This document shows, in pieces, positions 1-5,444 of a DNA stretch of 5,444 nucleotides. The stretch's first letter is position 1; each line of letters opens with the position of its first letter. The DNA is taken from contig VSNY01000221.1 of the NCBI GenBank assembly GCA_009774535.1, positions 1-5,444 of the forward strand, in the 5' to 3' direction. Position numbers and translations under genes: made by a program. Source of the DNA: Lachnospiraceae bacterium. GTDB lineage: Bacteria > Bacillota > Clostridia > Lachnospirales > Lachnospiraceae. The notes below the pieces were generated by a model that saw only the letters and a list, made by a program, of their open reading frames with translations, was not told the DNA's origin and did not search any database.

Positions 1-2578
1 GTCATCATTCAGGCAATCTATGACGCAGTGGGGAAAATGGGATTTACCAGAGGGAACGTGTTAGATCCCGCCGCAGGGATAGGGAATTTCTATGGCTGTC
101 TGCCGGAGGGAATGAAGGAAAGCAGGCTGTATGGGGCGGAGCTTGACGGGTTGACCGGGCGGATTGCAAAACAGCTTTACCCTCATGCGGATATTAAGAT
201 AACAGGATTTGAGAATACCAGTTATCCCAATGACTTTTTTGATGTTGCGGTGGGAAATGTGCCTTTCGGACAGTATAAAGTGTCTGACAGGCAGTATGAC
301 AAACACAATTTCCTTATCCATGACTATTTTTTTGCAAAGACACTGGATAAGGTCAGACCGGGCGGCATTGTCGCTTTTGTCACTTCAAAGGGGACAATGG
401 ATAAGAAAAACCCGGAAGTGCGGAAATACCTTGCACAGAGGGCGGAGCTGTTAGGGGCGGTCAGGCTCCCGAACACAGCGTTTAAGGAAAATGCGGGTAC
501 GGAGGTCACTTCGGATATTCTGTTTTTAAAGAAGCGTGACCGGGTAATGGATATAGAGCCGGACTGGGTACATCTGACGGAAAAAGACGGTATTGTGATG
601 AACCAGTATTTTGCAGACCACCCGGAGATGGTATTGGGAAAAATGGAGATGGTTTCCGGGGCGCATGGCATGGAAAGCGCCTGCCTGCCGGACACTTCCC
701 TTCCCTTGTCAGCACAGCTTAAAAATGCGCTTTCCCATGTGGAGGGCAGCATCGAGCAGGCGGATTTCAACGAGATTGACGATGAACTGGCAAAGGAGAA
801 CATACCCGCCGATCCGGATGTGAAGAATTACAGCTATACGGTTGTGGACGATACCGTATATTACCGGGAAAATTCCATTATGAAGCCTGTGGACGTGTCG
901 GAAAAGGCAGAGCAGAGGATTAAGGGCATGGTGGCAATCCGGGACTGCACACAGGAGCTGATAAATTTCCAGTTGGAAGAATACCCGGAAGATATGATTC
1001 AAAACAAGCAGACGGAGTTAAACCAGCTATACGATGATTTCTCCAAGAAATTCGGTCTTATCAGCTCACAGACTAATAAAAGGGCGTTCAATCAGGATTC
1101 CAGTTACTGCCTGTTATGCTCCCTTGAAAGGCTGGACGATGAGGGGAACTTCATCGGCAAGGCGGATATGTTCACGAAGCGAACCATTAAAAAGCAGGAG
1201 GTTGTGACAAGCGTGGACACAGCCAGTGAAGCACTGGCGGTATCGCTCAGTGAAAAGGCAGGTGTGGACTTAGCGTATATGTCACAGCTTGCGGGTAAAA
1301 GTGAGGAAGAAATTACAAAGGAGCTTGCGGGGGTAATCTTCCAGAACCCGGTGACAGAAGAATGGGAAACCGCAGACGAGTATTTAAGCGGGAATGTGCG
1401 GGAGAAGCTGTCAGTGGCAAGAACCTTTGCGGAGAACCACCCGGAATATGCCATTAACGTAACTTCATTGGAGGGCGTACAGCCGAAGGAGCTTGACGCA
1501 TCGGAGATTGAGGTGCGGATCGGCGCAACATGGATTTCCACGAAATATATTGAGGACTTCATGCGTGAAACCTTTGAAACGCCGGAGTACCTGTTTGACC
1601 GTAAAGCAATGGGCGTACAGTATTCCAATGTGACCGGGCAGTGGAACGTGAAGGGGAAAAATGCGGACAGGGGAAATGCCCTTGTCAACATGACCTATGG
1701 CACAAGCCGGGCAAATGCTTACAGGATTTTGGAGGATTCCCTGAACCTTCGTGATACCCGCATCTTTGATGTGGTGACGGAGGACGGGAAGGAAAAGAGA
1801 GTCCTCAATAAAAAGGAAACCATGCTTGCAAGCCAGAAGCAGGAAGCCATACGGGAAGCCTTTAAGGATTGGGTATTTCGTGATCCGGAGCGCAGGCAGG
1901 ACTTATGTGCAAAATATAACGAGCTTTTTAATTCCACAAGACCGAGGGAATATGACGGTTCACACTTAAAATTCCCCGGCATGACACCGGACATCATACT
2001 AAGACCGCACCAGCTTAACGCTGTGGCGCATCAGCTATACGGGGATAATACGCTGCTTGCCCACTGTGTAGGGGCAGGAAAGACCTTTGAAATGATCGCT
2101 GCAGCAATGGAGAGCAAGCGGCTGGGGCTGTGCCAAAAGAGCTTATTTGTTGTGCCGAACCATTTGACAGAGCAGTGGGCAAGCGATTTCCTGCGTCTGT
2201 ATCCGGGGGCGAATATTTTAGCGGCTACAAAAAAGGATTTTGAACCCGCCAACCGGAAAAAGTTCTGTTCCAGAATCGCAACAGGGGATTATGATGCTGT
2301 GATTATCGGTCATAGTCAATTCGAGAAAATTCCGCTTTCCACTGAAAGACAGATGGCGATGATTGAAAGGCAGATAGCAGAGATTGAAATGGCAATCGAA
2401 GCCCTGAAAGCGGAGAATGGGGAGCGTTACTCCATTAAGCAGATGGAAAAAACAAAAAAATCACTGAATACAAGGTTGAGCCGCTTAAATGATGCAAGCC
2501 GGAAAGATAATGTAGTGACCTTTGAACAGTTGGGCGTAGATAAGCTGTTTGTGGATGAAAGCCATAACTATAAGAACC
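1..2578 (+). CDS. Methyltransferase-helicase fusion protein of a conjugative element, exon 1 (5' partial, interrupted by group II intron)
   Basis: The frame is already open at base 1, so the real start lies upstream and the GTG at 28 is internal. The N-terminal part resembles an N6-adenine DNA methyltransferase: SAM-binding motif I D-P-A-A-G-I-G-N-F at 64-90 and a motif IV variant N-V-P-F at 256-267 (usual form NPPY/F). A long middle stretch (about 540-1980) shows no motif I recognise. A superfamily 2 helicase core follows: R-P-H-Q-L near 2002, Walker A G-A-G-K-T at 2071-2085, a motif Ia-like L-F-V-V-P-N-H-L-T-E-Q-W at 2143-2178, a Glu/Lys/Arg-rich probable coiled coil at about 2344-2508, and motif II V-D-E-S-H at 2551-2565. 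Exon 1 ends at C2578, the first base of a Leu codon completed by exon 2. Unspliced, the frame runs into the intron and stops at 2608-2610. Family knowledge: such proteins are common in Firmicutes conjugative elements; a role in DNA processing or protection during transfer is inferred, not shown. Confidence 0.88.
2573..2578 (+). other. Candidate intron-binding site 1 (IBS1) at end of exon 1
   Basis: AGAACC directly precedes the proposed 5' splice site and pairs imperfectly with GGTCTT at 2861-2866. It also encodes the K-N of the conserved helicase segment after motif II, so the homing target overlaps protein sequence under strong constraint. Confidence 0.5.
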
Positions 2579-2827
2579 GCGTGAAACGTTGTCGCATAAG
2601 GCATGATTGATAAACCTGCCGAAAACGGCCAACAAAAATCACTTAGAAATAAGAATGAATTGTTAGAACTTAAATCTTGAAATCAAGGGGGAAGTACCCT
2701 TGCCACACAGAATCAACGCTGATGACAGAATATCAAAACTGTAGGCGGTGTGCGAGATAATCCTTCACTATGCGAGGCGGCTGTATCCGCCCACGTATAA
2801 AGCGTGATGAAGTCGTAACTTGACTGT

Positions 2828-2848
2828 CCTAAGTCCTTACGGATATGG
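2828..2848 (+). ncRNA. Zeta element: 11-nt GAAA-tetraloop receptor in domain I
   Basis: CCTAAG (2828-2833) and TATGG (2844-2848) form the canonical 11-nucleotide receptor, capped by a short TCC/GGA helix (2834-2836/2841-2843). In group II introns this zeta receptor docks the GAAA loop of domain V (zeta'). Here domain V does have a GAAA loop at 5285-5288, so both partners of the tertiary contact are present. Confidence 0.8.
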
Positions 2849-2860
2849 AATATATAGTGC

Positions 2861-2866
2861 GGTCTT
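2861..2866 (+). ncRNA. Candidate exon-binding site 1 (EBS1)
   Basis: GGTCTT lies about 283 bases into the intron, near the usual EBS1 position, and sits just after the zeta receptor. It pairs with the last six exon bases AGAACC (2573-2578) at five of six positions, counting one G-U and one A-C mismatch, or with AAG and ACC if A2575 is bulged. It falls in a region bracketed by ATAGT/ACTAT (2854-2858/2873-2877). EBS2 was not found with confidence. Confidence 0.5.
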
Positions 2867-3116
2867 CCGAAGACTATGGCTACACGCAGAACAAGCTATG
2901 CAGCATCGTAAGAGTTGACGAGCGTCCGAAAGGGCGAAAGATTAGGGAAGAATGTATTGCTGGTTTTTCAATGCGTTCCTGTATGGATGAAATGCCATGC
3001 AGAATACACAGCAACTGTGATTCAAAGTGTATTTGTCCCTACGGTGTAAGGTAGCGGCCTAAGGTCTTCAAGCAGTTAAATCTGCACAAGGATAGAGATT
3101 TAGGAACGTTTGAGAG

Positions 3117-3153
3117 CCTGTGTTGGAGCCATACAGGGCGGTGAAGGCACAGG
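3117..3153 (+). ncRNA. Group II intron domain II
   Basis: CCTGTG (3117-3122) pairs with CACAGG (3148-3153), with a further short GCC/GGC pairing inside. It follows domain I by five bases (GAGAG) and is separated from domain III by AGGTCAGC, the J2/3 linker, which takes part in the catalytic core in this intron class. Confidence 0.65.
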
Positions 3154-3161
3154 AGGTCAGC

Positions 3162-3230
3162 AGTCCCATAGTAGTCTGAGATTGGAACAAGCCAGTTACA
3201 CGGGCTGGAATGCCCACGGCGAAGGGGACT
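3162..3230 (+). ncRNA. Group II intron domain III
   Basis: AGTCCC (3162-3167) pairs with GGGACT (3225-3230) to close the domain. Inside is a CCAG/CTGG hairpin (near 3192-3207). The domain is followed by a single A before domain IV, consistent with a compact domain wheel. Confidence 0.65.
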
Positions 3231-3285
3231 AGTCAGACCAATTTACAAATTTCACAAATAAAAGAAAATATTAACTCCCTGAAAT

Positions 3286-5193
3286 ATGGGTGACGAACTG
3301 CGAGGTGATAGCCTTGTGCATTTGAACGTCAGATTTTCAACAGAAGCGGAAATGAAACAGACCTTAGATTTCCTTTATGAGAAATCAAAAGAGGGAATCG
3401 CTTTTACAGGCCTTGTAGAAGCTATGGTAAATGAAGTGACCATAGTAACCGCAATCCATAACATTAAGTCGAACAAAGGCAGTAAGACGGCTGGCGTTGA
3501 CCAAGCGAAAATGGACAGATATCTGCAAATGCCAAGAGAAGAATTGATTGCACTGATAAGAAACAGTTTCAGTAACTACAGACCAAAGCCTGCAAGACGG
3601 GTATATATCCCGAAAAAGAATGGAAAACTGCGTCCACTGGGTATTCCAACAGTTTTGGACAGAATTATACAGGAATGTGTGAGGATAATCATAGAGCCTA
3701 TATGTGAAGCAAGATTTTATCCGCACAGTTACGGTTTCCGCCCTTACAGGGCGCAGAAACACGCAATACGTGACATTGTAAATGTGATAAATTCAGCAAC
3801 GCATTCCCCAGACCAGCCAGTATGGGCGGTTGAGGGTGATATAAAGGGCTGTTTTGACAACATCAACCACAGAATCCTGTTAAAGAAGATATGGCGCATT
3901 GGAATCCATGACAAAAGGGTAATCAAGATGATACAGCAGATGTTAAAGGCTGGATATATCGAGGACAGTCTTATGAACGACACGGAAGTCGGCACAATGC
4001 AGGGCGGTATTTTGTCGCCATTGCTGTCAAATGTGTATCTGAATGATTTTGACTGGTTTGTAGGAAGGATGTATATGGAGCCGCACAGGAAATGCAAGCA
4101 CAAGTGCAATGATACACGCAGGCTGAAATGGTCGGGCGTTACTCCCAAATACAACTATCGTTTTGCTGATGATTGGATAATCCTGACCTCAACAGAGCAG
4201 GAAGCGTACAGGCTAAAGCGTATGCTGACAAAATATTTCAAAGCGAAAATGAAGCTGGAATTATCACAGGAAAAGACCTTTGTGACAGATCTACGGACGG
4301 AGGGAATACATTTCCTCGGTTTTGTGGTCAAGGCAGAGAGAAAGAGGAAGACCCCAGACCCAAAAACGTGGACGGAAAATCTGGTAGGGAAACCGTTGCC
4401 AGATATGGAGCGATTAAAAGAGAAAATACACAAGATTGCTGATGAAGTCCGCGAAATTAAGAAAATGACGGAAAGGAGTGTACAGGCGGCACAGATACAG
4501 CGTATCAATTCCATGATTGTAGGAGTAGCGCAATACCTGCAACCCTCAATATGTTCCCTTGCGTTCCATGCCATAGACAGAAGAATCAATAACACAGCAT
4601 TGGCGGTATGGAAAAAGAGATTTCCAAAGCATTACAACGAATATCAGATTCCACTGAAAGAGCTTTGCAATCTCCCACACAGGCATGAGGGATATAAAAG
4701 CAAGACATTTGCTGTCCCTATTGAGGGGGAATGGTTTGGGATCACTATGGCGTTTATTACGCATAGCAGATATGAAAGCAAGCCCTATGACCAGCGCATG
4801 ACACCCTATACGGAAGAAGGCAGGCGAATCTACAGCAGTTACCGTAGTAAGAGCAAGCCGCTTCCATGCGACAGACCGTCGGTAAATACCGCAAGGGATA
4901 TACAGCTATCGGTCTATGCAAAGACAGTGTTCAATTTTGAATATTTCATGAACAGGGAATATGCGTACAACAGGGATAAGGGTAAATGTAAATGCTGTAA
5001 GAAACCGCTGTTTTTAGATGATAAGAAGTTTTGTTATCACATCAAAAAGGGACTTCCGCTAGAAAAGGTGAATAAAGTGCAAAATCTCATATGGCTATGT
5101 AATGACTGTTACCGAATGGTCAATAACGGCCCAATACCACCGAATGTAGACGAAAAGGTATTAAAGAAGATTCAGAAGTACAAAAATATGTGA
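3286..5193 (+). CDS. ltrA: Group II intron-encoded reverse transcriptase/maturase with HNH-type domain
   Basis: This 635-residue protein should promote splicing of its intron and reverse-transcribe it during retrohoming. Regions in order: RT0 around residues 52-75 (N-K-G-S-K-T-A-G-V-D); RT1 99-133; RT2 141-161 (S-Y-G-F-R-P); RT3 with D185 in D-I-K-G-C-F-D-N-I; RT4 Q-G-G-I-L-S-P-L-L-S-N at 239-249; RT5 F-A-D-D at 293-296, with catalytic D295 and D296; RT6-7 ending in H-F-L-G-F near 342-346; maturase X about 375-480; and an HNH-like C terminus, about 540-615, with C568/C571, H585, N600 and C605/C608. Between RT4 and RT5 is a Cys/His-rich segment (H267, C270, H272, C274). Full length is normal for HNH-bearing IEPs. 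The ATG at 3286 has no visible Shine-Dalgarno; an in-frame GTG at 3316 has GAGGTGAT six bases upstream and may be the true start (625 residues). ltrA is used as a family name. Confidence 0.93.
   Translation: MGDELRGDSLVHLNVRFSTEAEMKQTLDFLYEKSKEGIAFTGLVEAMVNEVTIVTAIHNIKSNKGSKTAGVDQAKMDRYLQMPREELIALIRNSFSNYRPKPARRVYIPKKNGKLRPLGIPTVLDRIIQECVRIIIEPICEARFYPHSYGFRPYRAQKHAIRDIVNVINSATHSPDQPVWAVEGDIKGCFDNINHRILLKKIWRIGIHDKRVIKMIQQMLKAGYIEDSLMNDTEVGTMQGGILSPLLSNVYLNDFDWFVGRMYMEPHRKCKHKCNDTRRLKWSGVTPKYNYRFADDWIILTSTEQEAYRLKRMLTKYFKAKMKLELSQEKTFVTDLRTEGIHFLGFVVKAERKRKTPDPKTWTENLVGKPLPDMERLKEKIHKIADEVREIKKMTERSVQAAQIQRINSMIVGVAQYLQPSICSLAFHAIDRRINNTALAVWKKRFPKHYNEYQIPLKELCNLPHRHEGYKSKTFAVPIEGEWFGITMAFITHSRYESKPYDQRMTPYTEEGRRIYSSYRSKSKPLPCDRPSVNTARDIQLSVYAKTVFNFEYFMNREYAYNRDKGKCKCCKKPLFLDDKKFCYHIKKGLPLEKVNKVQNLIWLCNDCYRMVNNGPIPPNVDEKVLKKIQKYKNM
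3302..3309 (+). promoter_or_regulatory. Candidate ribosome binding site for an internal GTG start of the IEP
   Basis: GAGGTGAT is an eight-base match to the 16S anti-Shine-Dalgarno complement and ends six bases before an in-frame GTG at 3316-3318. The sequence before the ATG at 3286 (ATTAACTCCCTGAAAT) has no purine-rich ribosome binding site. This favours GTG 3316 as the true start, although the motif lies inside the longer reading frame and could be chance. Confidence 0.5.
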
Positions 5194-5270
5194 AATTTGT
5201 AAGCACGATATGTACTGCGAGGGCATAGAGTGTTGAACCCCGATGGAGGGTAGTAAGTTGGTTTGATGGA

Positions 5271-5304
5271 ACGCCGGGTGCGGTGAAAGCCGCATGCCCG
5301 GTGT
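5271..5304 (+). ncRNA. Group II intron domain V (catalytic)
   Basis: This hairpin is exactly 34 nt. The lower stem ACGCCGGG (5271-5278) pairs with CCCGGTGT (5297-5304); the upper stem TGCGGT (5279-5284) pairs with GCCGCA (5289-5294); the loop is GAAA; and TG (5295-5296) is the two-base bulge. The catalytic triad reads CGC (5272-5274) rather than the more frequent AGC; CGC is a known alternative. No base looks broken, so the ribozyme core should be active. Confidence 0.93.
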
Positions 5305-5306
5305 GG

Positions 5307-5351
5307 AGCGGGGGAAAAGGCGGAGATAACTTCAAAGCCTTACCTATCGCT
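5307..5351 (+). ncRNA. Group II intron domain VI with branch-point A5346
   Basis: AGCG (5307-5310) pairs with CGCT (5348-5351), and AAGGC (5317-5321) pairs with GCCTT (5337-5341). Between them G5311-U5347 and G5312-U5345 flank an unpaired A5346, followed by G-C pairs at 5313-5314/5343-5344. A bulged A between G-U pairs, eight bases from the 3' end, is the classical lariat branch point. It fixes the 3' splice site at 5353/5354. Confidence 0.88.
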
Positions 5352-5353
5352 AT

Positions 5354-5444
5354 TCTATTTATTTACCAAGATGCGGAACGTCGGCGGCATCGCCCAGACC
5401 GAAGCCCAGAAAAGCTCCGACCTCTTTATGAAGTGCCGCTATCT
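5354..5444 (+). CDS. Methyltransferase-helicase fusion protein, exon 2 (3' partial)
   Basis: The host helicase frame resumes here. Bases TC at 5354-5355 complete the Leu codon begun by C2578, followed by Y-L-F-T-K-M-R-N-V-G-G-I-A-Q-T-E-A-Q-K-S and S-D-L-F-M-K-C-R-Y-L up to the window edge. I recall this stretch as the segment directly after the DEAH/DESH motif in SNF2-like helicases of Clostridia conjugative elements, where K-N-L-(Y/F)-L-(F/Y)-T-K-M-R-N is typical. That is why exon 1 and exon 2 are read as one gene. Helicase motifs III-VI must lie beyond the window. There is no start codon or ribosome binding site here, so this part should be translated only from spliced mRNA. Confidence 0.88.

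Larger units (their letters stand above)
2584..3111 (+). ncRNA. Group II intron domain I
   Basis: The basal stem is AAACGTT (2584-2590) paired with AACGTTT (3105-3111), seven Watson-Crick pairs, starting right after the five-base 5' end motif. Internal helices visible by eye include CAAGGG/CCCTTG (2684-2689/2697-2702), GGCGG/CCGCC (2776-2780/2787-2791) and CACG/CGTG. The domain also holds the tetraloop receptor at 2828-2848 and the EBS1 candidate at 2861-2866. Domain I is the scaffold that recognises the exons. A 69-codon open frame across 2845-3054 is incidental. Confidence 0.8.
3232..5267 (+). ncRNA. Group II intron domain IV with looped-out IEP gene
   Basis: An outer stem pairs 3232-3241 with 5258-5267 (TCAGACCAA against TTGGTTTGA plus a terminal G-U). 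A second, 14-bp perfect stem pairs TTACAAATTTCACA (3243-3256) with TGTGAAATTTGTAA (5189-5202). The 3' side between them (5203-5257) appears to form its own branch, giving a three-way junction. The inner stem contains the IEP stop codon TGA at 5191-5193. The rest of the domain is the coding region. Confidence 0.75.
2579..5353 (+). mobile_element. Group II intron with IEP, inserted in helicase gene
   Basis: This 2775-bp element interrupts the helicase frame. The 5' end GCGTG matches the GUGYG consensus at four of five positions and lies directly before the domain I stem. The 3' end is AT, matching the AY consensus, and the bulged branch A5346 is the eighth base from the end. All six domains can be placed, and domain IV holds a reverse transcriptase/maturase gene. 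Removing exactly these bases restores the host frame as K-N-L-Y-L-F. Retrohoming is established for this class. With domains V and VI intact and the RT catalytic aspartates present, the intron looks competent for splicing, though the endonuclease domain may be impaired. I do not assign it to a named intron or phylogenetic class. Confidence 0.93.

Noticed and set aside
28..30. GTG as the start of the helicase gene
   Set aside because: The same frame is open back to base 1 with plausible protein (V-I-I-Q-A-I-Y-D-A), there is no ribosome binding site, and motif I follows too closely for a true N terminus.
1104..1691. A 195-codon open frame on the - strand
   Set aside because: It lies wholly opposite the helicase gene, is rich in Ser, and shows no motif. 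Other long antisense frames (for example 324-803 and 4155-4595) are likewise shadows.
2676..2702. CTTG-AAAT-CAAG and CAAGGG/CCCTTG as a transcription terminator
   Set aside because: No run of T follows, and the helices belong to domain I of the ribozyme.
2845..3054. A 69-codon open frame as a small gene
   Set aside because: It lies inside domain I and overlaps the tetraloop receptor and EBS1 candidate; its sequence is explained by RNA structure and it has no clear ribosome binding site.
3151..3156. AGGAGG as a ribosome binding site
   Set aside because: No start codon with an open frame follows at a usable distance. The bases belong to the domain II stem and the J2/3 linker.
3286..5193. The reverse transcriptase as part of a retron, a diversity-generating element or a defence RT
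   Set aside because: The maturase X and HNH regions and the surrounding six-domain ribozyme identify it as a group II intron protein. No template/variable repeat or msr/msd-like region is seen.
5271..5351. Strong hairpins after the IEP as a rho-independent terminator
   Set aside because: They match domains V and VI exactly (34-nt domain V, GAAA loop, branch A), and the host gene continues directly afterwards.

Overview
The window holds one host gene interrupted by one apparently full-length group II intron, all on the + strand. The host gene is open at both window edges. Its reading frame runs from base 1 to base 2578 and resumes at base 5354, running to the end. It encodes a very large protein with an N-terminal N6-adenine DNA methyltransferase-like domain and a superfamily 2 (SNF2/DEAH-like) helicase domain. 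I recognise this architecture from conjugative elements and plasmids of gut Clostridia and other Firmicutes (Tn1549/CTn-type elements). The organism is therefore most likely a Lachnospiraceae- or Clostridia-type gut bacterium, and the window is part of an integrative conjugative element. This placement rests on my recall of the family, not on a search.

The intron, about 2775 bp (2579-5353), sits 13 bases past the helicase motif II (V-D-E-S-H). Most of a canonical group II ribozyme can be folded by eye: a GCGUG 5' end, domain I closed by a 7-bp stem (2584-2590/3105-3111), domain II (3117-3153), domain III (3162-3230), domain IV (3232-5267) with the coding region looped out, a 34-nt domain V (5271-5304) with a GAAA loop and a CGC triad, and domain VI (5307-5351) with a bulged branch-point A at 5346. 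The intron ends in AT. Domain I also has a canonical 11-nt GAAA-tetraloop receptor (CCTAAG/TATGG) and a candidate EBS1.

Domain IV carries one gene, 3286-5193, for a 635-residue intron-encoded protein with reverse transcriptase, maturase (X) and C-terminal HNH-type endonuclease regions. The expected working arrangement is that the protein binds the intron RNA, promotes splicing of the helicase mRNA, and mobilises the intron by retrohoming. Splicing joins ...AAC-C to TC-TAT... and restores K-N-L-Y-L-F-T-K-M-R-N, which matches what I know of the family. Without splicing, the host protein stops at 2608-2610, just after motif II.

Points that deserve attention are the degenerate HNH metal-ligand positions, the F-A-D-D form of the RT active site, the non-consensus 5' end, a 14-bp domain IV stem that contains the IEP stop codon, and a better Shine-Dalgarno sequence for an internal GTG start than for the ATG. 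Bases 2611-3285 and 5194-5353 have no gene: they are ribozyme. I saw no tRNA, rRNA, CRISPR array, or second mobile element.
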